64,000 nt of DNA. It comes from Corallococcus macrosporus DSM 14697 (GTDB lineage Bacteria > Myxococcota > Myxococcia > Myxococcales > Myxococcaceae). The translations under genes and the position numbers were made by a program. The notes beneath the pieces were generated by a model that saw only the letters and a list, made by a program, of their open reading frames with translations, was not told the DNA's origin and ran no database searches. Numbering within the stretch: the stretch's first letter is position 1; every line of letters begins with the position of its first letter. The stretch lies in NCBI RefSeq assembly GCF_002305895.1, contig NZ_CP022203.1, forward strand, positions 6,668,001 through 6,732,000, in the 5' to 3' direction. Positions 33,755 to 44,575 of this stretch are shown here, in pieces.

Positions 33755-34147
33755 TCACTTCCCAGGGAAGGTGTCGTACTCCACGAGCCCTGGCGCGACG
33801 TCGTAGTAGTCCCCCTTGCTGCCCAGGTAGATGTGCGCCTTCTCGCGGATGCCCGTCGGAGACTCCATCGTCCCGGCGCAAATCGACATCTTCGGGGAAG
33901 GGGCCTCATCGAACAGCACGCTGGAACCACATTCGAGGCAGAAGCCGCGCCGCACCGTGGGCGAGACGGTGTGCCATTTGAGCCCGCGCTCCTCCGTGAG
34001 CCGGAAGCCCTCCCGGTCCACGGCCGCGTAGGCCCCGACGTGCCCGTGCCATTTGCGGCACTTCGAGCAATGGCAATACGTCACCGCCGTCAGCGGCGCA
34101 CTCACCTCGTACCGAACCGCTCCGCAATAGCAGCCACCCGTGTTCAT
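33755..34147 (-). CDS. GFA family zinc-binding protein
   Basis: The 130-residue product carries the glutathione-dependent formaldehyde-activating (GFA) fold, with zinc ligands in GGCYCGAVRYEV, TYCHCSKCRKWHG and FCLECGSSVLFDE. GFA proteins are small zinc-binding carbon-sulfur lyase-like proteins; most, like this one, have no proven substrate. It is convergent with the LysR gene and monocistronic. Cytoplasmic. Confidence 0.93.
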   Translation of the reverse strand: MNTGGCYCGAVRYEVSAPLTAVTYCHCSKCRKWHGHVGAYAAVDREGFRLTEERGLKWHTVSPTVRRGFCLECGSSVLFDEAPSPKMSICAGTMESPTGIREKAHIYLGSKGDYYDVAPGLVEYDTFPGK

Positions 34148-34226
34148 GCGCCCGTTCTACAACATGCCGCAGCGAACGAGCGCATGCGATTTTTGAATGG
34201 GTTGTTGGCCTGACACGACGCCGGAT

Positions 34227-34829
34227 TCAGTCGTCATCATCATCGTCGTCATCGACGTCCCCGCCCAACCAGCCCGCGGCCCGGTCCGGTGAAGGCACGT
34301 TGAAGGTGCACGTCAGCTCGCTGCCATCCTCGTAACGATAGACATACCGACCCGCGGCGAGGTCTTCCGTCACGGCCTCCAGGGTCACCGAGCCCTCCCG
34401 CGGCACACCCGACGTTTCGGGGAAGCCCGTCGTCGAGCCCGAGCTCGAGCGCCCCATCGAGTGGGCGAGCCAGTCCACCACCAGCGAATCCGTCTCCGGC
34501 ACCAGCCGCCGCGCGTCCTCGTTGGCCAACGCCACCGTCTCCGGCCCGGCATTGACGGCGGCCCCGTTCACCAGCCGGATGTTCACGCCGAACTCCGTCA
34601 GGCCCGCGTCCCCCTTGGGGGTATAGCTCAGGTCAATCCAGGTGCCCGTCACCCCATTGGCGCCGGACCCATAGCGGATCCACTGGGACCGCTCCCCGTC
34701 GATGGGCCATTTGACCTTGGCCCCCAGGTGGGTGCCCGTGCATTCCCCCGTGGCATCGGTACCGCAAGCCGTGGTGAGCAGGGCGCTGGCAATGATTGGA
34801 ACGACGACACGCGAACGAAATAGAGGCAT
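34227..34829 (-). CDS. Lipoprotein with poly-aspartate C terminus, unknown function
   Basis: The ~200-residue product has a lipoprotein signal (VVVPIIASALLTTAC, then Gly) and an unrecognised beta-rich body (GTWIDLSYTPKGDAGLTEFG, VTLEAVTEDLAAGRYVYRYEDG). The chain ends in D-V followed by eight consecutive Asp residues, encoded by mixed GAT/GAC codons. A second Cys pair (TGECTG and LTCTF) could form a disulfide. ATG 34829 was chosen because it directly precedes the basic n-region; other in-frame starts upstream would give an overlong leader. The acidic tail might bind calcium, which is inference. Confidence 0.7.
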   Translation of the reverse strand: MPLFRSRVVVPIIASALLTTACGTDATGECTGTHLGAKVKWPIDGERSQWIRYGSGANGVTGTWIDLSYTPKGDAGLTEFGVNIRLVNGAAVNAGPETVALANEDARRLVPETDSLVVDWLAHSMGRSSSGSTTGFPETSGVPREGSVTLEAVTEDLAAGRYVYRYEDGSELTCTFNVPSPDRAAGWLGGDVDDDDDDDD

Positions 34830-35057
34830 GAACACCATCATAGAGGAGCCAGCGTGCCCTTCCGCAAAGTGCGTCCCCATCCCGGCATGACGCGGCGCAT
34901 CCTGGCGATTGACAAGGATTGTCATTCACGGTTCAGCCCCGCCCGCGTGCAAGGCATCCCCCGCCGCCCGGTAGCCCCCCTGGCCATGCGTGAGCAGGAA
35001 CCCGCCAGGCCCACCGAGGGTGAGTCCGCGCGCGTTTCCTGAGATAGTCGCCCCCAC

Positions 35058-35519
35058 ATGAAAATCTGGGTCGATGCCGATGCCTGCCCGGGCCCCGTCC
35101 GGGACATCATCCTGCGTGCTGGCCAGCGCGTGAAGGTCCACTCCGTGTTCGTGGCCAACCGCGCGCTCTCCCTGCCCCGGCTGGCCTATGTCTCCAGCGT
35201 GCAGGTGGGCGCGGGCCTGGACGTCGCGGACCAGCACATCGCCCAGCAGGCGCAGGCGGGGGACCTGGCCGTCACCCAGGACATCCCGCTGGCCGCGCTG
35301 CTGGTGCCCAAGGGCGTCGTGGTCCTGGACCCGCGCGGGGAGGTCTTCACCGAGGAGAACGTCGCCGAGCGCCTCTCCGTCCGGAACTTCATGCAGGAGC
35401 TGCGGGAGAGCGGCGTGACGACCGGCGGTCCGGACGGCTACTCGGCGCAGGACAAGCAGCAGTTCGCCGCCGCCCTGGACCGGGAGCTGACCCGGCTGGT
35501 GAAGGCGGAGCCGAAGTAA
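35058..35519 (+). CDS. YaiI/YqxD family protein (DUF188, PIN-like)
   Basis: The 153-residue product matches the UPF0178 family over its length: KIWVDADACPGPVRDIILRA at the N terminus, DVADQHIAQQAQAGDLAVTQDIPLAALLV in the middle, and a conserved acidic DVADQHI segment. Members have a PIN-like nuclease fold with acidic residues at the active site (D6, D8 here), but no substrate is established. Monocistronic; cytoplasmic. Confidence 0.93.
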   Translation: MKIWVDADACPGPVRDIILRAGQRVKVHSVFVANRALSLPRLAYVSSVQVGAGLDVADQHIAQQAQAGDLAVTQDIPLAALLVPKGVVVLDPRGEVFTEENVAERLSVRNFMQELRESGVTTGGPDGYSAQDKQQFAAALDRELTRLVKAEPK

Positions 35520-35590
35520 AATTCGTCCAATCCTTCCGCGCGCGGAGCGGGCATCTTCCTGGCATCCACACCCACCCAGGAAGGTGCTCC

Positions 35591-36070
35591 ATGACCGACA
35601 AATCCGCGTCCTCCTCCACGACGAAGCTCGCTGACGGCCCCCGCCTCTCCCTGGCCCTGGTGCTGAAGGACGCGCCCGCGGCGCTCGACTTCTACGCACG
35701 GGCCTTCGGCGCGACGGAGAAGTACCGGCTCGTCGAGCCGAGCGGCCGCGTGGGCCACGCGGAGATGGACCTGGGCGGCGTGACGCTGATGCTCGCGGAC
35801 GAGTACCCGGAGTACGGCATCGTGGGCCCCCAGAGCCGCGGGGGTACGACGTGCTCCCTCAACCTCCGGGTGGAGGATGTGGACGCCGCCGCCCAGCGCG
35901 CCATCGACGCCGGCGCCACATTGGAGCGCCCCATCCAGAACGAGTTCTACGGCGAGCGCGCGGCGCACCTGAGAGACCCCTTCGGCCACCGCTGGGCCCT
36001 CAACGCCCGCGTCGAGGACGTGTCCCCCGAGGAGATGCAGCGCCGCTTCACGGAGCTGCTCAAGGGCTGA
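35591..36070 (+). CDS. VOC family protein (glyoxalase/PhnB-like)
   Basis: The 159-residue product has two beta-alpha-beta-beta-beta modules of the vicinal oxygen chelate fold: LVLKDAPAALDFYARAFGATEKYR...HAEMDLGGVTLMLADE and LRVEDVDAAAQRAIDAGATLERP...ERAAHLRDPFGHRWALN. The metal-ligand-type His and Glu positions (GHAEMD, DPFGHRWAL) are kept. This is the PhnB-like branch, whose members include glyoxalase- and bleomycin-resistance-type proteins; the reaction here is unknown. AGGAAGG lies 6 bases before the ATG. Confidence 0.9.
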   Translation: MTDKSASSSTTKLADGPRLSLALVLKDAPAALDFYARAFGATEKYRLVEPSGRVGHAEMDLGGVTLMLADEYPEYGIVGPQSRGGTTCSLNLRVEDVDAAAQRAIDAGATLERPIQNEFYGERAAHLRDPFGHRWALNARVEDVSPEEMQRRFTELLKG

Positions 36071-36137
36071 GGCCCCGTTGGCCCCACCAGGGGCACCGCG
36101 TGCGAAAGCAGCCGGAACGGAGCGCGAGACTGTGGAG

Positions 36138-36158
36138 CCCGGAACGCCCCGTTCCGGG
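36138..36158 (+). terminator. Perfect 8-bp hairpin between the VOC and phosphoglycerate mutase genes
   Basis: CCCGGAAC (36138-36145) and GTTCCGGG (36151-36158) flank a 5-base loop, 68 bases after the VOC stop and 52 before the mutase start. The short loop makes a stable hairpin, most simply a terminator for the upstream gene; a leader regulatory role for the mutase is the alternative. Confidence 0.5.
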
Positions 36159-36209
36159 AACCCGCGGCGCCCCCTGGCCGCGCCGGAGCTTCCGGATTAG
36201 CTGGGGTGC

Positions 36210-36818
36210 ATGCCTACCCTCGTCCTCGTCCGACACGGTCAGTCGCTGTGGAATCAAGAGAACCGCTTCACCGGCTTCGTCGACGTCCCCCTCACCGACC
36301 AGGGGCGACAGGAGGCCCGGCGCGCGGCGGAGGCGCTCAAGGGGATGACCTTCGACGTCGCCTACACGTCCGCGCTCAGCCGGGCCCAGGAGACGCTCGC
36401 CATCCTCCTGGATTCGCTGGGGCAGCAGGTCCCCACCATCCGGGACGCCGCCCTCAACGAGCGCAACTACGGCGACCTCCAGGGGCTGAACAAGGCGGAT
36501 GCCGCCAGGCGCTGGGGGGATGCGCAAATCAAGGAATGGCGCCGCTCCTTCGACGTGCCGCCCCCCAACGGCGAGTCCCTGGAGATGACCGCCAGACGGG
36601 TGCTGCCCTTCTATGACCGGGCCATCGCCGGCGACCTGCGCCTGGGGAAGAACGTGCTCGTGGTGGCCCACGGCAACTCCAACCGCTCCCTGGTCATGAA
36701 GCTGGACAAGCTCACGGGCGCGCAGGTGGTGGGGCTGGAGCTGGCCACCGGGGTGCCGCTCATCTACGAGATGTCCCCGGACGGCGAGGTGCTGTCCAAG
36801 CGCACCGCGTCCGCTTGA
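36210..36818 (+). CDS. gpmA: 2,3-bisphosphoglycerate-dependent phosphoglycerate mutase
   Basis: The 202-residue product is a histidine phosphatase-fold enzyme with the catalytic motif LVLVRHGQSLWNQENRFTG, the GpmA-specific GFVDVPLTDQG and LNERNYGDLQG segments, and a second histidine in VVAHGNSNRSL. It interconverts 3- and 2-phosphoglycerate in glycolysis and gluconeogenesis. The chain is short (about 250 in E. coli), lacking the insert and C-terminal tail, as in the compact GpmA subgroup. The gene is monocistronic behind a hairpin. Confidence 0.93.
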   Translation: MPTLVLVRHGQSLWNQENRFTGFVDVPLTDQGRQEARRAAEALKGMTFDVAYTSALSRAQETLAILLDSLGQQVPTIRDAALNERNYGDLQGLNKADAARRWGDAQIKEWRRSFDVPPPNGESLEMTARRVLPFYDRAIAGDLRLGKNVLVVAHGNSNRSLVMKLDKLTGAQVVGLELATGVPLIYEMSPDGEVLSKRTASA

Positions 36819-37012
36819 TTTTTCGCGGCGTGAAGGGGGCTACCCAAGCCCCTCGCAGTCGTGAGATACGCGCGACAGCGCGAGGACGGCCCGGGCCGCT
36901 CCAGGGGGGAACTTCCGTGATGCGGAGGCAGGCTGCACGCCCCATCGCGGCCGGTTGAATGCAACCGGCCCCGGCGCGTCAGACTGTACGAGCACATGAA
37001 AGGAAGCTCCCC

Positions 37013-37669
37013 ATGAAGGCCCTGATCACCTCCCTCGCCCTCCTCTTCGCCCTTCCTTCCCTTGACGCCTCCGCCCAGGCGGATGCGCGCCGGCCGCACG
37101 GGCCGCCGCCGGGCCAGCAGATGCCGCGCCCGCATGGCCCGCCGCAGCACAGTGGCACCCAGGTGGTGGTGGACCGGAGCGAGCTGACCGACCGCCTGGA
37201 GCGGCTGGAGCGGCAGCTCGCCGAGGCCGAGCAGCGGATGAACCGGCAGGAGCGCAACAAGTTCCGCAAGGCCAAGGAGCTGCTGGACTCCGTGCAGGAC
37301 CTGGTGCGCCAGGCCCCGCCGCTGGCCGTGGTCCTCCCGCCGCCAGCGCCGATGCCGATGCCGCCGCCCCCGCCGGTGGTGCGCCCCATCTCGGACCACG
37401 AGCTGCGCCGCATCAGTGAGTCCATCTCCCGGCAGTCGTTCGCCGAGGACAAGATGCGCGTGCTCGTCTCCGCGGCCCAGCACCACCACTTCCTCGTGTC
37501 GCAGGTGGGGCAGCTCCTCGGCCACTTCCAGTTCAGCCAGGACAAGCTCACCGTGGTCCGGACGCTGCGGCCCTACATCCTGGACCCGCAGAACGGCCAC
37601 CTGCTCTACAGCTACTTCTCCTTCTCCAGCGACAAGAAGAAGCTGGATGACATCCTCTCGCGGCGCTGA
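37013..37669 (+). CDS. Exported DUF4476 protein
   Basis: The 218-residue product has a signal peptide (SLALLFALPSLDASAQA), a His/Pro/Gly-rich linker, a coiled-coil-like segment (DRLERLERQLAEAEQRM), a Pro-rich hinge (~100-125) and a C-terminal DUF4476 domain (SFAEDKMRVLVSAAQHHHF, QFSQDKLTVVRTLRPYILD). AGGAAG precedes ATG 37013. The function of the domain is unknown; the layout suggests a periplasmic or surface protein. Many myxobacteria carry several copies. Confidence 0.85.
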   Translation: MKALITSLALLFALPSLDASAQADARRPHGPPPGQQMPRPHGPPQHSGTQVVVDRSELTDRLERLERQLAEAEQRMNRQERNKFRKAKELLDSVQDLVRQAPPLAVVLPPPAPMPMPPPPPVVRPISDHELRRISESISRQSFAEDKMRVLVSAAQHHHFLVSQVGQLLGHFQFSQDKLTVVRTLRPYILDPQNGHLLYSYFSFSSDKKKLDDILSRR

Positions 37670-37694
37670 GCCGCGAGGGCTGACAGCAGGACTT

Positions 37695-37727
37695 CGGGCG
37701 CCGCGGGACTTCCTCCCCCGGCGCCCG
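37695..37727. terminator. Perfect 8-bp inverted repeat between convergent genes
   Basis: CGGGCGCC (37695-37702) and GGCGCCCG (37720-37727) lie between the DUF4476 stop and the hemerythrin stop and could end transcription from both sides. The loop is 17 bases and there is no T tract. Confidence 0.5.
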
Positions 37728-37734
37728 TCGCGTT

Positions 37735-38313
37735 TCAGAACGAGCACACTGGCCCGCGTGGGAAGGGGCGGCCGGGCGGGACGGGCAGGAAGGCGCGCTC
37801 CATGGCCTCCGCGGCCTCCGCCAGCGAGCCATGCGACGCCTCGATGCGGGCGAAGCGCGTGCGCATCCGGTCCAGGATGCCCGTGGGCAACAGCCGCCGC
37901 GCCAGGGGAAACACCTGGGCCTCTTCCACCGAGGTGTGCCCCCGGTACAGCCGCAGCCAGTCGTCCGCCGCGTCGAGCATGCGCGCCGGGTCCGTCTCCC
38001 CGCCGCGCAGCATCGTCTCCGCCGCGCAGAGCATGGCGACGGCGTGCTCGCTGCCGGTGCCGTGCTCGCCGGACACCTGGGCCAGCAGCCCGGGCGCCAG
38101 CGGCAGCCGGTGCGCCACCATCGTCTGGAACAGCACCATCTCCTTCGCGTGGTGGCTGCCATCCACGAAGGTGAGGAAGAAGTTCGCGGCGCGGAGGAAC
38201 AACGAGGCCGAGACGAACTCCCCGTCGCGCCCCTTCGCCACCGCCCGCTCCAGGACCTCCAGCACACGCTGGATGTGACGGTGCTCCTGGTTCAACACGT
38301 CCAATGCATCCAT
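37735..38313 (-). CDS. Hemerythrin-domain protein
   Basis: The 192-residue product begins with the hemerythrin signature (DVLNQEHRHIQRVLEVLE) and continues with FVDGSHHAKEMVLF and HTSVEEAQVFPL, giving the spaced His and Glu ligands of a di-iron site in a four-helix bundle. Bacterial hemerythrins bind O2 or protect iron-sulfur proteins. It starts 11 bp downstream of the hemN stop on the same strand and so is probably the last gene of a hemN-hemerythrin unit. An upstream extension of the open frame was rejected in favour of ATG 38313, which matches the family start. Confidence 0.9.
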   Translation of the reverse strand: MDALDVLNQEHRHIQRVLEVLERAVAKGRDGEFVSASLFLRAANFFLTFVDGSHHAKEMVLFQTMVAHRLPLAPGLLAQVSGEHGTGSEHAVAMLCAAETMLRGGETDPARMLDAADDWLRLYRGHTSVEEAQVFPLARRLLPTGILDRMRTRFARIEASHGSLAEAAEAMERAFLPVPPGRPFPRGPVCSF

Positions 38314-38324
38314 GACCCACCCCT

Positions 38325-39698
38325 TCACACCGTGCGGGAAAAGCGGGGCCGCTCCGCCCCCGCGAGATATGCGTCGAACACCATGGCCACGTTGCGGACG
38401 AAGAGCCGCCCCATGGGCGTCAGCTCCAACTGCGAGCCGGTGCGCGTCAGCAGCCCGTCGTCCTCGAAGGCGCGCAGCCGCTGCAGCTCTGGCGCGAAGT
38501 AGTCGGCGCCGTCCGCCCCCAGGTCCACCCAGAAGTTGCACATGAGCCGGGTGATGACCGCGCGCCGGCGCTGGTCGTCCGCCGTCAGCGTCAGGCCCCG
38601 CTCCGTGGCCAGGCAGCCCTGGGAGACGCGCTCGTAGTAGCGCGGCAGCGCGCGGACGTTCTGCGCGTACGCCCCGGCCACGTCGCTGATGCCGGTGCTG
38701 CCAAGGGCCACCACGTCCGAGGCCGCCTTGACGGTGTAGCCCTGGAAGTTGCGGCCCAGCCGGCGCTCGGCCTGCGCGCGCGCCAGCTCGTCCTCGGGCA
38801 CGGCGAAGTGGTCCATGCCAATGGGCCGGTAGCCCGCGGAGACGAAGGCCGCGTAGGCGTCACGGAACAGCTCCAGCTTGGTCCGGCCGCTGGGGATGGC
38901 ATCCGCGGGCATGCGCCGCTGGTGCTTCAGCACGTCGGGCATGTACGCGAAGGAGTAGACGGCCAGCCGGTCCGGCCGCATGGACAGCACCGTGTCCAGC
39001 GTGCGGGCCCACCCTTTCGCGTCCTGGTGGGGCAGGCCGTAGATGAGGTCGAAGTTCACGCCCTTGAAGCCCAGGCGCCGCGCGTGCTCCAGCAGCGCCC
39101 GCGTCTGCTCCGGAGATTGGATGCGGTTGGTGACCTCCTGCACGCGCGCGTCGAAGTCCTGGAGCCCCATGGACACGCGGTTGAAGCCCAGGCTCCGCAG
39201 CAGCGTGAGCTGGCCGGGAGTCGTCACCGCCGGGTGGATTTCAATGGCCACCTCCGCGTCCGGCGCGACACGGAAGCGGCGGGTGATGGCCGTCCACAGC
39301 CGTTCGAGCTGCCCCTCATCCAGGAAGGTGGGCGTGCCGCCGCCCCAGTGAATCTGGGACAGCGCGCGCCGCGAGCCGAGCCGCTGCACCACCAGGTCCA
39401 GCTCCAGCTCCAGGTGGTCGAGGTACTGGTCCGCCGCGCCCCGGTCCCGGCTGATGACGACGTTGCAGCCGCAGTACCAGCAGAGGCTGCGGCAGAAGGG
39501 CAGGTGCACGTAGAGCGACAGCGGCTCGGCGCGCTCCCGGGCGCCCGCTTGCTCCAGCCGCGCCACCAGGTGCTCCGGACCGAAGTCCTTCCGCCACTCA
39601 GGGGCGGTGGGGTAGCTGGTGTACCGGGGGCCGGAGACGTCGTACCGGCTCAGCAGGGCTTCGGGCGGCGTGGGGACTTCCGGGCGAGGGGGCTCCAT
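38325..39698 (-). CDS. hemN: Oxygen-independent coproporphyrinogen III oxidase
   Basis: The 457-residue product is a radical SAM HemN. The cluster motif is C-x3-C-x2-C in LPFCRSLCWYCGCNV, followed by IHWGGGTPTFLDE, FNRVSMGLQDFDARVQ, FDLIYGLPHQD and ALGSTGISDV. It has the HemN-specific N-terminal RYTSYPTAPEW trip-wire segment and the full ~450-residue length, so it is HemN rather than the HemW type. It makes protoporphyrinogen IX without O2 and belongs with the cbb3 genes upstream as part of a low-oxygen programme. Confidence 0.96.
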   Translation of the reverse strand: MEPPRPEVPTPPEALLSRYDVSGPRYTSYPTAPEWRKDFGPEHLVARLEQAGARERAEPLSLYVHLPFCRSLCWYCGCNVVISRDRGAADQYLDHLELELDLVVQRLGSRRALSQIHWGGGTPTFLDEGQLERLWTAITRRFRVAPDAEVAIEIHPAVTTPGQLTLLRSLGFNRVSMGLQDFDARVQEVTNRIQSPEQTRALLEHARRLGFKGVNFDLIYGLPHQDAKGWARTLDTVLSMRPDRLAVYSFAYMPDVLKHQRRMPADAIPSGRTKLELFRDAYAAFVSAGYRPIGMDHFAVPEDELARAQAERRLGRNFQGYTVKAASDVVALGSTGISDVAGAYAQNVRALPRYYERVSQGCLATERGLTLTADDQRRRAVITRLMCNFWVDLGADGADYFAPELQRLRAFEDDGLLTRTGSQLELTPMGRLFVRNVAMVFDAYLAGAERPRFSRTV

Positions 39699-39835
39699 CT
39701 CACCGCGTCACCACTCCAAGCCTCGTGCCAGGCTCATCCCGTCGAGGGAGCCGGCGGGGCCGCGCAAGGCTTGCGGACCACCCCACCCACACCGCAACCC
39801 CTGCGCCGCCGCGCCCCGCCCGGGGGCGCATTGCC

Positions 39836-41251
39836 CTACCCACCCGTGGCCGCGGGCCCCAGGAACCGGGCCTCCATGCGCTTCACTTCACCGGAGGCCG
39901 CGTCTGAGACCTCGACGATGAACGTGAAGGGTGTTTTCACACCTGGGCCCACGGTGATGAACAGCGGCACGCGGAAGCTCTCCAGGGAGCCGAGCGTCAC
40001 CTGCGCCTGGGGCACCACCACCTTCGCGGGCACGGGACTGTCCACGCGGATGCTGAGCACCGTGTCGGAGGGGTTCTTGTTCACCAGGTGCAGTTCGAAC
40101 TGGTTGCGCACGGTGCCCTGCTCCACGACGTAGGGCATGCCCTGGAAGCGCAGCAGGTTCGCCTCGAAGGGCACGCGGCGCGCGAGGCTCAGCGTGAGGC
40201 CCACGACCACCACCAGCAGCAGCGCGCCGTAGATGAACAGCCGGGGCCGGAGCACCCGCCGCGGCTGTCCGTCCAACCCGTTGAGCGAGTCATACCGGAT
40301 GAGCCCGCGCGGCTTGCCCAGCTTGTCCATGACGCCGTCGCATGCATCCACGCACTGCGCGCACGCCAGGCAGTCCATCTGCAAGCCATTGCGGATGTCG
40401 ATGCCCGTGGGGCACACGGCCACGCACCGGAAGCAGTCCACACAGTCGCCGCGCGGCGGCGCCGTGGCCCCCGCAGGCACCTTGACCAGGCGGCCCCGGG
40501 GCTCTCCGCGCCGCGCGTCGTAGCCGACAATGAGCGAGTCCCGGTCCTGCATCGCGGACTGGAGCCGGCCATAGGGGCACACCACCACGCAGAGCTGCTC
40601 CCGGAACCACGCGAAGTTGAAATACAGCGCGCCCGTCACGGCCATGGCCCAGGTGAAGGCCACCGGCGAGGCCACCGGCCCCTCGGACACCATGGCCACC
40701 AGCCCTCCCGCCGAGACGAAGAGGCTCAGCGCCGCGTGGGAGATGAGCATGGACACGGCGGCATAGGCCCCGTGCTTGAGCACCGCCCGCGTCACGCGCG
40801 CGGGCGTCCAGGGCTCCCTGGCCGCCTTCAGCCGCCGCTCCCGGGGCCCATCGAAAAAGCGCTCGATGGGGCGATAGAGCGCCTCCAGGAACACCGTCTG
40901 CGGACACGCCCAGCCGCACCACACGCGCCCCAGCCACGCGGTGAAGAACAGCAGACCGAAGCCCACTGACGTCACCAGGAAGAGGACGCGCCAGAAGTCC
41001 TGCGCGTTGTACGTGCCGCCGAAGAGGTAGAAGCGGCGCGCCGCCACGTCCAGGTGCACCGCCGGGTGGCCCCCCACCTCCACCAGGGGGAGGGCCAGGT
41101 AGATGGCGATGAGGACCGCGAAGCCCACCCGCCGCCGGGTGATGAACCGGCCGCGCACATCCGCCGGGTGGAGCGCCAGCCGCGAGCCATCCGCGCGGAT
41201 GGAGGAGAGCTGGTCGATGCGCGGGCCATCCCGCTGCGGTGCCGCCGACAT
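39836..41251 (-). CDS. ccoG: cbb3 oxidase accessory protein CcoG (FixG/RdxA)
   Basis: The 471-residue product is a membrane iron-sulfur protein: TM helices near 40-60 and 85-110, the conserved WCGWACPQTVF motif, then two ferredoxin-type clusters (CVDCFRCVAVCPTGIDIRNG and CLACAQCVDAC), a further helix (LFIYGALLLVVVVGLTL) and a C-terminal immunoglobulin-like domain. CcoG is a Cu(II) reductase needed to supply copper to cbb3 oxidase. It is the last cco gene of the cluster; ATG 41251 fits family length, the longer open frame upstream overlaps ccoP. Confidence 0.95.
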   Translation of the reverse strand: MSAAPQRDGPRIDQLSSIRADGSRLALHPADVRGRFITRRRVGFAVLIAIYLALPLVEVGGHPAVHLDVAARRFYLFGGTYNAQDFWRVLFLVTSVGFGLLFFTAWLGRVWCGWACPQTVFLEALYRPIERFFDGPRERRLKAAREPWTPARVTRAVLKHGAYAAVSMLISHAALSLFVSAGGLVAMVSEGPVASPVAFTWAMAVTGALYFNFAWFREQLCVVVCPYGRLQSAMQDRDSLIVGYDARRGEPRGRLVKVPAGATAPPRGDCVDCFRCVAVCPTGIDIRNGLQMDCLACAQCVDACDGVMDKLGKPRGLIRYDSLNGLDGQPRRVLRPRLFIYGALLLVVVVGLTLSLARRVPFEANLLRFQGMPYVVEQGTVRNQFELHLVNKNPSDTVLSIRVDSPVPAKVVVPQAQVTLGSLESFRVPLFITVGPGVKTPFTFIVEVSDAASGEVKRMEARFLGPAATGG

Positions 41252-41271
41252 GGGAGCGTCCTCTCCGTGGG

Positions 41272-41823
41272 CTACGGCTGCTCGGCCTCGCCCTGCGGCT
41301 CCTTGCCGCCGGGCGCGTGGGTGCCCTTGAGCGTGAGCAGGTAGGCGGTGACGGCCTTCACGCGCTCGGCGCCCAGGGTGCGCTCCCACGCGGGCATGCC
41401 CTTGGCCACCACGCCGTCCGCCACGACCTTGTGGATGGCCATGGGCCCGCCGCCGTGCATCCAGTACGCGTCCGTCAGGTTGGGGCCGATGAGCCCCTGT
41501 CCCTGCGCGCCGTGACAGGCCGCGCAGTTCGCCTGGAACACCTGCTTGCCGCTGTCCACGGAGGCCGGGTCCTTGGCCAGCGCGAGCAGCATGTCGTCGG
41601 ACGCGGGCTTGTTGCCGGACGCGCGCTTCGCCACCTCCGCGGACTCGGCGGCGTACTCCCCGAGCTGCCCCGGCCCCGCCTCCGCGATGTGGTACCAGAA
41701 CCAGTAGCCCGCGCTGAAGACGATGGACGTCCAGAGGATGAACAGCCACCAGTTGGGCAGGTGGTTGTCGTGCTCCTCGATGCCGTCATAGACGGAGTGC
41801 ACCAGCGGCTTGTCGCTACTCAT
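41272..41823 (-). CDS. ccoP: cbb3 oxidase subunit III, single haem c (CcoP)
   Basis: The 183-residue product has an N-terminal membrane helix (LPNWWLFILWTSIVFSAGYWF) with the CcoP start VHSVYDGIEEHDNHLPNWW, then one cytochrome c domain with CxxCH (NCAACHGAQGQG) and axial-Met region GMPAW. Canonical CcoP is about 300 residues with two haem c groups; only the C-terminal one is here. It passes electrons toward the catalytic subunit at the periplasmic face. GGAGG precedes the ATG, and its start overlaps the ccoQ stop by 8 bp, so this block is cotranslated. Confidence 0.95.
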   Translation of the reverse strand: MSSDKPLVHSVYDGIEEHDNHLPNWWLFILWTSIVFSAGYWFWYHIAEAGPGQLGEYAAESAEVAKRASGNKPASDDMLLALAKDPASVDSGKQVFQANCAACHGAQGQGLIGPNLTDAYWMHGGGPMAIHKVVADGVVAKGMPAWERTLGAERVKAVTAYLLTLKGTHAPGGKEPQGEAEQP

Positions 41824-41994
41824 GGCCGCCCTCCCCCCGTTCGCTCAAGGGCATCCGCGCGAGCGCGTCGAAGTCCCCGCTGCGCCGCGCCAGGAACACC
41901 CAGGCGACGACGCCGAAGAACACCGCGATGAACAGGACCAACGCGAAGAGGGGCAGCTCGGTGAGCGACATCCCTTGGTAGAATTGCTTGTACA

Positions 41995-41995
<1 letters not shown>
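41816..41995 (-). CDS. ccoQ: cbb3 oxidase small subunit CcoQ
   Basis: This 59-residue gene is short enough to miss. Reading down the minus strand from 41995 gives MYKQFYQGMSLTELPLF, a hydrophobic helix (ALVLFIAVFFGVVAWVFLA), and a charged tail ending RGEGGHE. One short membrane helix with a polar C-terminal tail is typical of CcoQ, which stabilises the oxidase. Its ATG overlaps the ccoNO stop (ATGA at 41992-41995 read on the minus strand) and its stop overlaps the ccoP start, so it is embedded in the operon between its partners. Confidence 0.9.
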
Positions 41996-44379
<2,384 letters not shown>

Positions 44380-44383
44380 GGCT

Positions 44384-44575
44384 TCACTCCTGGGAAGCGG
44401 AGGGCGGAGGCTCGGGGGCGCGCGGCGCCGGGGCGGCGCTGTCGTCTTCAAGCGGAAAGAGGGAGAGCCGGTCGGCGTGCTCGTGGTCGCGGTGGCGCAC
44501 GCTGTAGACGAACAGCAGCACCGAGCTGGCGACGAGCATCAGGCTCACGAAGACCTGGAGGACGAGGACGTTCAT
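44384..44575 (-). CDS. ccoS: cbb3 oxidase maturation protein CcoS
   Basis: The 63-residue product has one membrane helix (VLVLQVFVSLMLVASSVLLFVYSVR) and a polar tail containing DRLSLFPLEDD, the typical ending motif of CcoS/FixS. CcoS helps insert redox cofactors into cbb3 oxidase. It sits 4 bp upstream of ccoNO and its ATG overlaps the ccoI stop (44572-44575), in the standard I-S order. It could be mistaken for the tail of a longer antisense open frame, but the ATG at 44575 and family length decide the start. Confidence 0.9.
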   Translation of the reverse strand: MNVLVLQVFVSLMLVASSVLLFVYSVRHRDHEHADRLSLFPLEDDSAAPAPRAPEPPPSASQE

